Counted from the first letter of the stretch, positions 26,601 through 35,217 are shown. The stretch is 64,000 nt of DNA from Phycisphaerae bacterium (GCA_017993835.1 JAGOLX010000019.1:39492-103491), one strand, 5' to 3'. The notes: a model not told the origin generated them from the sequence alone. Made by a program: numbers and translations.

Positions 26601-27461
26601 CTGGAGGTTCTCTCGCGTTTCCAGACGCAGTACCCGACGGCGGGCATGTTCGGTAGTGTCCTCGTTCGCGTACGGGACGGCGGCACGGACGTCTACTTGA
26701 ATGATACGGATCAATACGCCGCACTGGGTGTGACGCCCGCGGACGGCGAACTGGGCCTGTCGCTGACGGCGGGCCGGCCGGAGAGCATCGCGGTGGCGCC
26801 GGATCGAAGGAACCTCATGGACTACGAGGTGCGGCTGACTTTGACGGAACAAGGGGATGCGACAATCGGCATAACTCGCAGGAACTACGGCGAGTGGTTC
26901 GGCTCGCGCCGCAAGCTCTTCGCCGAGATGCCGCCGGAAGAACGCAGCCGTTTCTACCAGGAGATGGTCGCGGACGTTTCGCAGGCCGCCGTCGCCGACA
27001 GCAACCTTGTGACCGACTTCGATTCCTATCCTGGCGTCGAGTCATTCAGCGTCCGCGCCGAGAAATACGCGGTCCGGGACGGGGATTTCCTGTACTTCGA
27101 GCTGCCCCGAACGGTGAGTCGCCCGTTTGGTTTGCGCAGCGACTCGCATGAGAACCCGTTCTTCCAGGCCCAGGATGTGAGCTTTCGCGTGTCCACGATT
27201 GTCGAGTTGCCCCCGGGGTACTCGCGTGTGATCCTGGCGCCGGAGCAGGAGCAGGTGCGATTTCCCGCCGGGGGCGGAGTCTGCCGTGCCACCATGTCGG
27301 CGGAACCCGCAGAGGGCGACAAGCCCGCCCGGCTGGTCATCACCCGCGAGGTCGATCTGAATCCCTTCATGCTGGCGGCGGACGACTACGCGGAACTGGT
27401 CGAGATCGAGAAGGATCTCGCCCATGCCAAGGCCCGAACGGTCCTGGTGACACGGGACTGA
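23622..27461 (+). CDS. Giant secreted protein with two DUF3857/transglutaminase-like modules
   Basis: A 1279-residue protein with a signal peptide (ALVTTVCLWNIAATGAA). The first half holds a DUF3857 domain (about 30-250) and a transglutaminase-like domain with C348 in HGVCRDKAALL, a His in FNHAIVAARNEDG and an Asp in LMDCTDEN. The second half repeats the plan with DUF3857 (about 690-900) and a second transglutaminase-like domain. There the catalytic site reads SDGYGNTTDRAIVL, with T965 in the place of Cys and no clear catalytic His. The first module could be a protease or cross-linking enzyme, and the second is probably structural. It converges on the AlaX gene. The substrate is unknown. Confidence 0.88.
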   Translation: MKARRTTAFALVTTVCLWNIAATGAAEDYSQGILDRRAVMESAAGATLEAHPNADLVHVDDYTRTVYEPDGTGVSWSDSYTKVLTEKGRREQQNMAFQFTLPYGRTTVRLLELIRPDGSVVPIDIDKQSKVMIDRSQMGSNIYDPNSKVLQVGVPGVQIGDVVHVVVCDETLRRYMPGTWDDYQVFESTSPILHAVYEVHAPKGRPLASIALRDEVKGTVTHSKTEHDGRIVYRWEVSNVPRFYAEPDMPPAYTVVQRLLVSTLPDWKAISSWYWRLCQSHLDATTPAMQEMVDKLTAGIADRGKKTEAIFYWVSQQIRYMGITTEGEAPGWEPHDVKMTFDNRHGVCRDKAALLVAMLRLAGIEAYPVLIDAGPKKDAEIAMVAFNHAIVAARNEDGSYRLMDCTDENTKDLLPNYLCNCSYLVAHPQGEDLRTAPIVPAEENLVHVETTGEIDRYGNLTAETNIRFEGINDNAYRASFSRAKPEQRRQFFEGVLKASVATASLTEFEVRPADLQDTTQALSIRARFTAKDLLIGDGDTVMMSVPQVGTRVGVANFIIGQTGLKERRFPLQTNYACGVREKLSLRIDPGIGSFVSLPEFSPIEDPTVSWSREFVHEGGALQGQAQFLIRVVELDPRQYLSLKESLKQIEYNGRKKPILARKTSETPAETDVVVLDHRVEYDLADAHNWTERHFTRKQVRSYKGMKDNAELKLDYNPVWEDVKLIRATVTNNGQTKEISQKEINLMDAGWVASAPRYPAAKTLVASLPAVEIGSVIEYEYERHKKDRPFFSATHAFRSTNPIEQESVSLTAPASLALRFLKDDNGVAIPDDALAADRPVIAETQETRGDKIRRQWVAESQGAIKQEDGLPPLPAFAPVLRITAGQWDAYAGQMRAALEEAAQGQEQACRRAREIVRDAKTSEQRITAIRDFVVQNIRGAGPGCDDLPHSAITPADRTLSDGYGNTTDRAIVLHAMLKEVGLNPEFVLATYGVSLEVLSRFQTQYPTAGMFGSVLVRVRDGGTDVYLNDTDQYAALGVTPADGELGLSLTAGRPESIAVAPDRRNLMDYEVRLTLTEQGDATIGITRRNYGEWFGSRRKLFAEMPPEERSRFYQEMVADVSQAAVADSNLVTDFDSYPGVESFSVRAEKYAVRDGDFLYFELPRTVSRPFGLRSDSHENPFFQAQDVSFRVSTIVELPPGYSRVILAPEQEQVRFPAGGGVCRATMSAEPAEGDKPARLVITREVDLNPFMLAADDYAELVEIEKDLAHAKARTVLVTRD

Positions 27462-27482
27462 CGACCGGCAAGCAAGCGAGGC

Positions 27483-28640
27483 CTAACTCGGCTGCGCGAC
27501 GCCTGTGTCCGGCGCGGGGGTTCCGAGGATCTTCGCGACCTCCTGCGCCGTGGGCGTTCTGTCGAGCCTGCCGCTGGCGGCTTTGGGCGACCCGCCGCCT
27601 TTGCCGCCGCAATGGCTCTGGATCTTCCTGAGCAGGTCGGACGCGCCGAGGGTCCCGCCGCTGACGGCGACGTATCCGTCGCAGATCGCGATGCCGGCGC
27701 CCTGGGTCGCCTCCGCGATCATGGCGGCCAGCGTCGGCGCCGACTCTCTCGGCAGCTCGCCCGCATAGATGCCGACGCGATGCGAGCTGATGGTCGCGAT
27801 CTCGGCAGCCTTCACGAGGTCGGGCAATCGCAGCGACCACACGCGGCCGAGTTCCTTCGACAGCTCCTTGGAGCGGTCCATCACCTTGTGCAGAGCCGAT
27901 GGCAACTCGCCGGTCGGACAGCCGGCCAGCCCTCGCAGATCGCGCAGAACCGCGGTCTCCGCCTGCGACCGCTCCAGGGCCTTCTTCCCGGCCAGGAAGG
28001 AGACTCGCGTCCCCGCCTTCTTGCTCTCGATATCGAAGATCCGGATGACGCCGATCCGCCCGGTTGTCGGGACGTGAGCGCCGCAGCACGCGGAGGCGTC
28101 GCATTCGCCGATCGTGACCACGCGGATGACGTCCGCTTCAATCCGGCCGAGACGCGTTCTCACTTGGGCGTCCCCTGTGTTGAGGGTCGTGACGACAGGA
28201 AGATCCTGCATGACCACGTCCATGGCCCGTCGTTCAAGATCTGCGGCGACGTCCCAGCCGAGCTTCTCGTGAAAGTCCACGGTGCAGCCCTCCAGGCCGA
28301 TGTGCACGCCGACCGTCTGAAGGTTGAACTCCCTCGCGGCGATCCCCGACAGGATGTGCTGGGCGGTGTGCTGGGTGGCGGTGTGCAATCGGCGCTCTTT
28401 GTCCACGCGGGCCAGATGGCGTCCGTCAGGCAGGGGGCGGTCGAGCGTGTGGATGACCTTGCCCTCGATGACCTGCACGTCGGTGACAGTCGCATCACCG
28501 ATGGTGCCCTGGTCGGCGGGCTGGCCGCCTTCGTCGGGATGAAAGAGGATCGGGTCGATGGCGACCTTGCCCGGCTCGACGGTCGTCACCTGGACCTCGG
28601 CCTCGAATACGTCGGGATGCGTCCAATACATTCGTTCCAT
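27483..28640 (-). CDS. alaX: AlaX-type alanyl-tRNA editing protein with DHHA1-like C-terminus
   Basis: A 385-residue trans-editing protein that hydrolyses mischarged tRNA(Ala). An N-terminal beta-barrel (FEAEVQVTTVEPGKVAIDPI, FHPDEGGQPADQG) precedes the metal site: H91 and H95 in QHTAQHIL, and Cys/His in CDASACCGAHVPT. The last 130 residues (KKALERSQAET coiled coil, then GGGSPKAASG) match the DHHA1 domain found at the end of alanyl-tRNA synthetases, so it is the long AlaX form. The usual AlaRS catalytic half is absent, which is normal for this family. The ATG at 28640 is chosen, with another three codons in. Confidence 0.9.
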   Translation of the reverse strand: MERMYWTHPDVFEAEVQVTTVEPGKVAIDPILFHPDEGGQPADQGTIGDATVTDVQVIEGKVIHTLDRPLPDGRHLARVDKERRLHTATQHTAQHILSGIAAREFNLQTVGVHIGLEGCTVDFHEKLGWDVAADLERRAMDVVMQDLPVVTTLNTGDAQVRTRLGRIEADVIRVVTIGECDASACCGAHVPTTGRIGVIRIFDIESKKAGTRVSFLAGKKALERSQAETAVLRDLRGLAGCPTGELPSALHKVMDRSKELSKELGRVWSLRLPDLVKAAEIATISSHRVGIYAGELPRESAPTLAAMIAEATQGAGIAICDGYVAVSGGTLGASDLLRKIQSHCGGKGGGSPKAASGRLDRTPTAQEVAKILGTPAPDTGVAQPS

Positions 28641-28687
28641 AGGCGGATCGTACTCCGGTACGGCGTCTTCTCAAGGCGCACCTCCGG

Positions 28688-29599
28688 TCATCGCATGGAC
28701 TGGCGGTAGTGCCGGGGGGTGACGCCCATCTTCTGCTTGAACTGGCGGTGGAAGTAGTACACGTTCGCGTAGCCCACCCGCTGGGCGATCTCATAGCATC
28801 GCAGCGAGGTGAATCGCAGGAGCCTCTGGGCGGCCTCGAAGCGCAGGTCCTGCTGGTACGCCAGCGGCGAGACGCGGAACGCTTTCTTGAAGGCGCGGAA
28901 CAGATGCCCTTTGGAGCAATGCGACATGGAGGCCAGGTCCTCCGCGATGATGGCCTCCGCGTAGTGTTCGTCGATGTACTGTTTGACGCGGAGGATCGGA
29001 TTGTCGCGAGTCAGGCCGGCGCTGGGGATGCCCTGCGTGTAGCAGTGCGCGACGATCAGGTCGAACACGCCGGCCAGGGCCCTCTGTGTGTAGAAGTCCG
29101 ACATCGAGGACGGGCTCTGCAGGTAGTCCAGGATCTGGATCAGGATGATGACCAGCTCTTGCGTGACTTCTTTGGGCAGGCGGATCTCGTTCTGGAGCTG
29201 GCCCGGCAGGCCGGTGTAGATGCCGAGGATCTTGTCGAATCCGAGCGTCAGCACCTTCCCCGCCCGCGTTGTCAGGGAAAACGTCACTTCGGAGTAGACG
29301 CTGGCCTGGCGGAGGCTGACGAAGTCGTGCGACTGGCCCGGCGAGATGATCACCAGTGTGCCCGGCTCGGCGAGGCACTTGCGCCCGCACTTGAGGTAGT
29401 AGCCCGACGAACGGGTGTACAGCACGATGTGATACAGGTCGTGCGTGTGCTCCCCGAAGGTCCCAATATCGCCGACCGGGCGATCCTGATCGATCGCCGC
29501 ATGGACGATGGCCGGAAAATAGACGTCATTTTCGTGCAAGACCACCAGCGCCTGGGGGATTTCCGCGCTCTGATGACGCGTTCGCAGGTACCGTTGCAT
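28688..29599 (-). CDS. AraC family transcriptional regulator
   Basis: A 303-residue protein with an N-terminal cupin-like sensor (about 1-150; HTHDLYHIVLYTRSSGYYL, PGTLVIISPGQSHDF) and a C-terminal double helix-turn-helix (about 205-300). The latter shows LASMSHCSKGHLFRAFKKAF and EIAQRVGYANVYYFHRQFKQ, ending in the signature GVTPRHYRQS. AraC regulators of this layout usually activate sugar-use genes in response to a ligand. It is divergent from the H-X9-DG protein and the LamG gene, with which it shares a 159-base AT-rich region, so it may control them. The ligand is unknown. Confidence 0.92.
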   Translation of the reverse strand: MQRYLRTRHQSAEIPQALVVLHENDVYFPAIVHAAIDQDRPVGDIGTFGEHTHDLYHIVLYTRSSGYYLKCGRKCLAEPGTLVIISPGQSHDFVSLRQASVYSEVTFSLTTRAGKVLTLGFDKILGIYTGLPGQLQNEIRLPKEVTQELVIILIQILDYLQSPSSMSDFYTQRALAGVFDLIVAHCYTQGIPSAGLTRDNPILRVKQYIDEHYAEAIIAEDLASMSHCSKGHLFRAFKKAFRVSPLAYQQDLRFEAAQRLLRFTSLRCYEIAQRVGYANVYYFHRQFKQKMGVTPRHYRQSMR

Positions 29600-29758
29600 A
29601 CATCACTATTGTGCAATAAATTGCGAGTTTCCTGTATTTTTTCTGCCGACTCGATGCACGATACTATAATATGGTTCAGTGGGCAATCCTATAATCAGTC
29701 TGCGTGCTGGTTTGTCTGGATTGGGTCAAGGAGTCCGGTGCATAGCAAGAGGCGGCCG
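29600..29758. promoter_or_regulatory. AT-rich divergent promoter region
   Basis: The region between the araC-type gene and the H-X9-DG gene is much richer in A and T than its surroundings. Two TATAAT boxes read on the plus strand, at 29665-29670 and 29690-29695. No good -35 hexamer lies 16-18 bases upstream of either, which is common for promoters that need an AraC-type activator. A ribosome site for the plus-strand gene is weak (AAGAGGCGG). Confidence 0.4.
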
Positions 29759-30610
29759 ATGAGAACGAGAGCATTTACCCTGATCGAGTTGCTCGTGGTG
29801 ATTGCGGTGATCTCGATATTGTTCGCTGTCATCGTGCCGGCCCTGAACCTCGCGAGGCAGAAGGCCTCGACGACCGTGTGCCTGAGCAACACCAAGAACC
29901 TCTCCCTCGGCTGGTACATGTACATGGGCGACAATGACGGGCGGATCATGAGTTCCGAGGACGGCGGCACCGAGAAAAGCGGCAGGTACGTTGGGTGGAT
30001 CGGCATACCGCGAAACGCAAGCGGCACGACGTTGAACATCACACAGACGGATCCCGCGGTGACCGATGAGGACGAGATCCGCGGGATTCAACGGGGCCTT
30101 CTGTATCCCTACCTGAAAGAGGTGAAAGCGTATCACTGCCCCGGCGACAAGGTCCGCAAGAGCCTCTACGACAAGACGAATGTTTTCGTGAGCTATTCGG
30201 TTCCCATGTGCCTGTACGGCTATCCGAACAGTGACAACGCGATGCACAGCAAGCAGATCCGGGTCTTCAGCGAGATCAAGGCGCCCTCGACGCGATACGT
30301 GTTCGTCGAAGCGGCGGAGACCCGCAACTGGAACTCCAGTCATCATTTCGTCATGGCGGCTCCCGAGTACACGAATCTGTCCGCCTGGGGCTGGTGGGGA
30401 CCGATCGCGGTCAACCACGGCGACAGCAGCGTTCTGGGCTATACCGACGGGCATTCCGAGGTCCGCAGGTGGCGCGACAAATACACCATCGAGCGGGTGG
30501 ACAAGTTGCTCGAAACCGGGGCGACGAATTACGGCCAGGACTACCCGCCGACGGATCAGACCTTGGATATCGAGTACATGGCTGCGGGCTGGGCGTACCG
30601 CGCCAAGTAG
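29759..30610 (+). CDS. Prepilin-like protein with H-X9-DG motif
   Basis: A 283-residue protein beginning MRTRAFTLIELLVVIAVISI, the type IV pilin/pseudopilin N-methylation signal and hydrophobic helix (cleavage before the F of FTLIE). Near the C-terminus HGDSSVLGYTDG fits the H-X9-DG pattern (His, nine residues, Asp-Gly) of a prepilin-type family that is greatly expanded in planctomycetes. These proteins are processed by prepilin peptidase and exported by type II/IV machinery. Their exact function is unknown. The much longer upstream frame is antisense to the AraC gene and is not real. The gene precedes the LamG gene in the same direction. Confidence 0.88.
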   Translation: MRTRAFTLIELLVVIAVISILFAVIVPALNLARQKASTTVCLSNTKNLSLGWYMYMGDNDGRIMSSEDGGTEKSGRYVGWIGIPRNASGTTLNITQTDPAVTDEDEIRGIQRGLLYPYLKEVKAYHCPGDKVRKSLYDKTNVFVSYSVPMCLYGYPNSDNAMHSKQIRVFSEIKAPSTRYVFVEAAETRNWNSSHHFVMAAPEYTNLSAWGWWGPIAVNHGDSSVLGYTDGHSEVRRWRDKYTIERVDKLLETGATNYGQDYPPTDQTLDIEYMAAGWAYRAK

Positions 30611-30723
30611 GCAACAGCTCTTGAGAGGGTGTTGATCGAGTGGTCCAGGAGGGGCAAGCCACAAAGAATGGGTATCCACGCAGGCGTCGTGGATGGTGCA
30701 CACAGCATGGAAAGGAGAGCACG

Positions 30724-33648
30724 ATGAAAACGGCGATGTCGTTTCTGGTTTTGTGTTTGACGATGGGGATGGCGGTGGCCCAGGGTCAGGATCTGAAGAT
30801 CGACTTCAGCCAGACCGCCGGGCCGGTGCAGACGGGGTATCAGGCCTACCGTGCGGATCACGAGGTGGTGGCCACCTTCACGGCGCAGAGCTTCAGCGCC
30901 TTCGACACGACGGTCACCATCCTGCCGACGTGGGCCAGCGGCGCCGTGGCGGCCGCCATGCAGATGATCCAGCGAGCCGACGACGATGACACCGAGTCGC
31001 CCGACCTGATCCGCGACTGGATCGGCACCGACGGCCGCTCGGTCGGCGATCCGATGACGTTGACGATCAAGGGGTTGCCCGCCGGCCAGTACAATTGGCT
31101 CTCCTACCACCACGATCCGCAGGATCAGACGGGCGTCTTCAGCGTGACGGTCAACGACGCGATGGGGTCAGCCACCACCACCGGCATCGATATCTCGGAT
31201 CTCAGTCCGTCGGGCGTCCTCGCGCTGGCCGATATGACCAAGTTCACGACCCGGATCGTCGCCAACGGCACCGACGATGTCTCCCTGGTCTTCGACATCA
31301 CGTCGAGCACCGGGACGACCGCCACCGCGTTCTTCGTCATGAACGCGTTCGAGATGACGAGCATCGACACGGGCTCCGCTCTGCTCCCGAACCCGTCGGA
31401 CCGGGCGACGGACGTGCCGAGGGCGGGCACGGTTCTCTCCTGGATGCCCAACACGACCGCGGTCTCGCAGGATGTCTACTTCGGGACGGACCACGACGAC
31501 ATCGACGACGGGATGACCACCAGCAGCGTCTACATGGGTCGCCAGGATGTGAACAGCTATGACCCCGGCCTGCTGGAATTCGGCCAGACGTATTACTGGC
31601 GAGTGGACCAGGTCGCCCCCGACGGTTCCCTCGTCAAAGGGAGTGTCTGGAGCTTCACGGTGGAGCCGGTCAGCGTGGTCCTTGCCTCTGATCGGATCAC
31701 CGCCACGGCATCCAGCACGAACACGATGGGCGGGGCTCCGAGCGTGACGATCGACCGTTCCGGCCTGGGCGCCGGCGACCAGCACTCGACCATCACGGCG
31801 AACATGTGGCTCAGCGCCTCCGCCGATCCGGGTCCGATCTGGATTCAGTACGAGTTCGACGGGCTCTTCAAACTGCACCAGATGCTCGTGTGGAACCACA
31901 ACACGTCGGTGGAGTCCGGGATCGGCTTTGGCGTCAAAGACGCCACCATCGAGTACTCACGTGACGGGGTCCAGTGGGCAACTCTGGGCACGACCCATGA
32001 GTTTGCCCAGGCGACCGGCCTCGACGACTACGCCGCCAATACGACCATCGACTTTGCCGGTACCGTGGCCAAATACGTCCGGATCACGGTCATCGACAAC
32101 TGGGGAACCGCGTTCGCGCAGGCGGGCCTCAGTGAGGTGCGCTTCATGGTTGTCCCGACGACCGCGAGGTCGCCGGTTCCGACGGTCGGTGCGACAGGCG
32201 TGGTCCCCCAGACGACCCTGACCTGGCGTGCGGGTCGGGACGCCGTGACGCAACGGGTGTACCTGAGCGACGACGTTAACGAGGTAACCACGGGAGCTGC
32301 CCTGGTCGGCACCGTGTCCGAGGCGGAGTTCGACGCCGACACGCTCCTGGGCCTGGACAAGACCTACTACTGGCGTGTGGACGAGGTCAACGACGCGGAA
32401 GATCCTGCCGTCTGGGAAGGCGAGGTCTGGAGCTTCACGACAGGTGAGACCTTGTCGGTGGACGACATGGAGAGCTACAACGACGCGGACGGAAAGGGCA
32501 CACGCATCTATGAGACTTGGGCGGACGGCTACGGCGTGAACGGCAACGGCTCCCAGGTCGGCCACTTCGACGCGCCCTTCGCCGAGGGGACAATCATTCA
32601 TGGCGCCGCGCAGTCGATGCCCTTCTACTACGACGCGACGACGGAGGGGATCTCGGAAGCCACGCGGACGTTCGATCCGGCGCAGGACTGGACGCTATAC
32701 GGCGTGCAGGGGCTGACCCTCTGGTTCTTCGGCGATCCGACCAACACCACCGGCCAGATGTACGTCAAGATCAACGGCAGCAAGGTCGCCTATGATGGCG
32801 ACGCGGACAACCTCCTGCGGAAACCCTGGCAGAAGTGGTACATTCCGCTGAGCAGCTTCAGCGGCGTCAATCTCCAGAAGGTGACGAGCATGGTCATCGG
32901 CGTCACGGGCGGCGTCGGCGTCCTGTACATCGACGACATCGGCCTGTCGCCCGAGGGTAGGGAACTGGTCACGCCGGTTCAGCCCGATGCGACGAATCTC
33001 GTTGCCAAGTACGCCCTCGACGGCAACGTCAACGATGCGACGGGAAAGCTCAACGGCACGATCGGTGGCGCACCTACGTATGTCGCGGGCAAAGTCGGCC
33101 AGGCGATCCACCTTGATGGCGCGCGCGATTACGTTCTCGTCGTGAGTTCCCTCGATTTGCCCGTGTACACGGCGGCCCTGTGGTTCCAGGTGGAAGGAGG
33201 CACGGGCAACAGGGACCTGATTTCGATCTTCAATGATGCCGCTCTGCATGGTGTCCTGCTGGAAGTCACCTCCACCGGCGGGCTGCGATTCCTGCACCGG
33301 GCTCCGGTGGGCTCCACCGGAGGAGACGCGGACATCCGCGACAGCAACAAGTTCGACGACGCCGCATGGTATCACGCGGCAATAGTCAAATCGGCAGAGA
33401 GCACGACCCTGTACATCAACGGTGTGCAGGCGGGCACGATGGCGAGTGCGACCCAGTTCGATCAGCCTCTTACGAAGATCGCTCTGGGCCTGCTCAAGAC
33501 TCTGGCCAACACCAACGATCCAGTCGCTGCGCCGGATGGGCGTTACTTCCCCGGCGCCATCGACGAGGTCTACCTGTATGGTCGAGTCCTGTCGGATGCG
33601 GAAATCGCAGGATTGGCCGGGCGAACCGCGGCCTATGACAAGCCGTGA
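30724..33648 (+). CDS. Secreted multidomain protein: Fn3-like repeats, discoidin (F5/8C) and LamG domain
   Basis: A 974-residue protein with a signal peptide (MKTAMSFLVLCLTMGMAVAQ) and a strong ribosome site (GGAAAGGAG). After an N-terminal beta domain (to about 210) come two Fn3-like repeats, each with a SQDVYFG or TQRVYLS turn and a YYWRVDxV ending. Between them is a discoidin-type carbohydrate-binding domain (about 320-475, VLASDRITATASS to KYVRITVIDNWG). A C-terminal concanavalin/LamG domain (about 755-970) shows LVAKYALDGNVNDATGKLNG. No membrane anchor is present. Such proteins in planctomycetes probably bind polysaccharide at the cell surface. It is the last host gene left of the integrated element. 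Confidence 0.85.
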   Translation: MKTAMSFLVLCLTMGMAVAQGQDLKIDFSQTAGPVQTGYQAYRADHEVVATFTAQSFSAFDTTVTILPTWASGAVAAAMQMIQRADDDDTESPDLIRDWIGTDGRSVGDPMTLTIKGLPAGQYNWLSYHHDPQDQTGVFSVTVNDAMGSATTTGIDISDLSPSGVLALADMTKFTTRIVANGTDDVSLVFDITSSTGTTATAFFVMNAFEMTSIDTGSALLPNPSDRATDVPRAGTVLSWMPNTTAVSQDVYFGTDHDDIDDGMTTSSVYMGRQDVNSYDPGLLEFGQTYYWRVDQVAPDGSLVKGSVWSFTVEPVSVVLASDRITATASSTNTMGGAPSVTIDRSGLGAGDQHSTITANMWLSASADPGPIWIQYEFDGLFKLHQMLVWNHNTSVESGIGFGVKDATIEYSRDGVQWATLGTTHEFAQATGLDDYAANTTIDFAGTVAKYVRITVIDNWGTAFAQAGLSEVRFMVVPTTARSPVPTVGATGVVPQTTLTWRAGRDAVTQRVYLSDDVNEVTTGAALVGTVSEAEFDADTLLGLDKTYYWRVDEVNDAEDPAVWEGEVWSFTTGETLSVDDMESYNDADGKGTRIYETWADGYGVNGNGSQVGHFDAPFAEGTIIHGAAQSMPFYYDATTEGISEATRTFDPAQDWTLYGVQGLTLWFFGDPTNTTGQMYVKINGSKVAYDGDADNLLRKPWQKWYIPLSSFSGVNLQKVTSMVIGVTGGVGVLYIDDIGLSPEGRELVTPVQPDATNLVAKYALDGNVNDATGKLNGTIGGAPTYVAGKVGQAIHLDGARDYVLVVSSLDLPVYTAALWFQVEGGTGNRDLISIFNDAALHGVLLEVTSTGGLRFLHRAPVGSTGGDADIRDSNKFDDAAWYHAAIVKSAESTTLYINGVQAGTMASATQFDQPLTKIALGLLKTLANTNDPVAAPDGRYFPGAIDEVYLYGRVLSDAEIAGLAGRTAAYDKP

Positions 33649-33650
33649 GA

Positions 33651-33672
33651 GGGACAAACGCAGGATTGTCCC
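33651..33672 (+). terminator. Hairpin downstream of the LamG gene
   Basis: Seven-base arms GGGACAA (33651-33657) and TTGTCCC (33666-33672) enclose an eight-base loop just after the TGA. There is no T-run after it, so it may be a weak terminator. Confidence 0.45.
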
Positions 33673-33705
33673 GATGTCTTGACCTGATGGAAGGACGATT
33701 CGACG

Positions 33706-33754
33706 GGGCTTGTGTCCACACGTCACAGGTCCCGTCGTTTCATTTTCTGGACAC
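33706..33754. other. attL attachment site
   Basis: The core GGGCTTGTGTCCACACG (33706-33722) is identical to the one at 45850-45866. GTGTCCA (33712-33718) and TGGACAC (33748-33754) form an inverted pair 29 bases apart, and the same pair exists at attR 25 bases apart. These may be recombinase core-binding sites. Confidence 0.7.
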
Positions 33755-34063
33755 ACAGCAGACACAACAGCGACAGAACCCCTGCAAAATAGGGATTCGC
33801 GAGAGTCCGGAGATCGTGACGCTGAACACATTGTGAACACTGCCGAACACCCCAGAGACACTCCCGAGCGCCCGAAATGTGCTACAGGAGTGCTACGGGA
33901 GGGCACCGACCCCGACTTGGCGTTCGTCGTGGCACACTGGAACGACTTGAAGCCGGACATCCGGAGGGCGATCCTGCACAAGGTCAAGAGTTCGATCCGA
34001 ACACCCAACGCGGGCGGGCAATCGACGGACAGCAGACAACCGGGCGGTGAGACGCCCGAGTAG
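33707..34063 (+). pseudogene. Detached 3' end of the integrase reading frame
   Basis: From the attL core this frame is open to a stop at 34063 (LCPHVTGPVVSF ... to GGETPE). The core is read in the same codon phase here and at the end of the integrase gene (GLCPH in both). Joining attR to attL in the circle would therefore extend the integrase from residue 415 by about 113 residues. The tail contains DPDLAFVVAHWNDLKPDIRR, which I recall as typical of sequences accompanying planctomycete recombinases. In the integrated state it has no obvious start of its own, so it is probably not translated. Confidence 0.6.
33878..33900. repeat. Putative integrase arm-type site, left copy
   Basis: TGTGCTACAGGAGTGC (33878-33893) is repeated exactly at 45755-45770 and is followed here by a second TGCTACGGGA unit, giving a 10-base tandem. 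In the circular form the two copies would flank the attachment core at about 80 and 155 bases, as arm-type sites do. Confidence 0.5.
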
Positions 34064-34148
34064 CAGCGAGATAACTTCGTGCCGGCCGGGCCTGCGTAGG
34101 CCACGAGGCGGCCAAGGCACCAACCGGGGGAACGAGGAGTCTTCGATC

Positions 34149-34406
34149 ATGGGAAAGAACGGAACAACAGTGAAACTGAACGACATGGATCGCAGGTTGC
34201 TTGAGATGGAGGTATCGCGTATCAGCGACTCGCTCATCGCGTACACACTGCTTTTCCGACGGAGAATCCTCGAAGAGACTCTCAAGAGAATCCCCCTGAA
34301 GGCTGCGTTGGAGGAGAAGGCCGAGATCGATGCACAGATGTCGCCGTTTGACAAACAGGCAAGGACCAGCCGACGGCGGACAACTCGAACGGGCGAACGG
34401 GAATGA
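34149..34406 (+). CDS. Small hypothetical protein
   Basis: An 85-residue protein rich in charged residues and predicted helical (MGKNGTTVKLNDMDRRLLEM, then RRRILEETLKRI). No family is recognised. The ATG at 34149 is used because an AAAGG-like site is weak but the upstream part of the open frame is low in coding character. It follows the integrase tail and is the first independent gene at the left end of the element. Confidence 0.5.
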   Translation: MGKNGTTVKLNDMDRRLLEMEVSRISDSLIAYTLLFRRRILEETLKRIPLKAALEEKAEIDAQMSPFDKQARTSRRRTTRTGERE

Positions 34407-34817
34407 CCGGATGTCACGGGGGGCCGGGAACAGGTAGCACCCCGGCCCCCACCCTGGATCTACGAAGGACGACGATGGACAGGACGACGATCGAGGGACG
34501 ACGGCGACGATGGACGACGCGGGTGGTGGGCGGACGGAGAGCAGGCGCCCCCAGGGGGTGGGCAGCCCCCCCCCGGCACCCCTCCCCCCACAGTACCGTC
34601 AGTTGCTTTCTCTCCGCGTGGCCCGCTGCATCGCGGTTCAACCTCCGCGCCACGTGGTCAGGAAGGCGTCTGGCGTGGCCTGTGGCAGTCTGGATCTTCT
34701 CGGGCGGGCCTTGGGGTGGGGGTGGGCTGACGTTGTGGCGTGTATGGGGTGGGTCCCATGCAGTACCGGACGCCGCAGGACAGCCGGCATAGCCGGGGAA
34801 AGGGATAGGGTGACTTC
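34407..34817. other. GC-rich region without a convincing gene
   Basis: This 411-base stretch has overlapping open frames on both strands with poor protein character. It starts with a low-complexity run of GACGACG units (about 34466-34516). It also holds C-rich and G-rich tracts (GGCAGCCCCCCCCCGGCACC) and the first copy of a 16-bp repeat at 34751-34766. It may be regulatory. Confidence 0.4.
34751..34766. repeat. 16-bp direct repeat, copy 1
   Basis: GGGTCCCATGCAGTAC is found here and at 35218-35233. Both copies lie 52-75 bases upstream of a small plus-strand gene, and the bases beyond the shared core are also similar (CGG or GG after it). A shared binding site is possible. Confidence 0.55.
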
Positions 34818-35213
34818 ATGCGTGACGTGAGTTTCGACAAGAAGAGGGCAGAGGAGCTGCTGGAGGCCCTGCGCAACCATGAGCCGATTGCCCTGGAGCC
34901 CGGCGACTACCTCCTGCTGCCCGCCCTCTGCTTGGCGGTGCAGCACAGCGGCGAGGTGAAGGCGCTGGCGGAGGATCGAGAGAAGCACCGCGAACACGTT
35001 GAGCTCGAGGCGATCCAAAGCCGCAATGACCTGCTGGCGACCTTACTCTTCCTCAAGACGCTGGTGACCTACGTGATGGTGGGCGAGTACGACAAGTACT
35101 GCGCGGAGAAGGTGTGGGCGGTCGTGGAGCTGACGCAGGAGCCGCGCTATGAGGCGAAGGCACTCCGGGGGATTCGCCCTGGTTGTCCTTGCTGCCCACA
35201 GCCGTGGGCATAG
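34818..35213 (+). CDS. Hypothetical protein of the element
   Basis: A 131-residue protein with AGGG upstream of the ATG at 34818. It is mainly helical (VSFDKKRAEELLEALRNHEP, then LATLLFLKTLVTYVMVGEYD) and ends in a cysteine-rich tail (RPGCPCCPQPWA). No known domain is recognised. The central hydrophobic stretch is too short to be a clear membrane segment. It lies between the two copies of the 16-bp repeat. Confidence 0.55.
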   Translation: MRDVSFDKKRAEELLEALRNHEPIALEPGDYLLLPALCLAVQHSGEVKALAEDREKHREHVELEAIQSRNDLLATLLFLKTLVTYVMVGEYDKYCAEKVWAVVELTQEPRYEAKALRGIRPGCPCCPQPWA

Positions 35214-35217
35214 GCGC

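Noticed and set aside
28709..29758. A long upstream extension of the H-X9-DG protein frame
   Set aside because: It is antisense to the AraC gene, and the pilin-like start at 29759 is unmistakable.
33706..33754. tRNA gene as integration site
   Set aside because: Neither attachment site folds into a tRNA or carries a T-loop. The target is intergenic DNA between two secreted-protein genes.
34403..34830. Open frames in the GC-rich gap of the element
   Set aside because: Several frames overlap on both strands, all rich in Gly, Arg, Pro and Trp and without ribosome sites. None is preferred.
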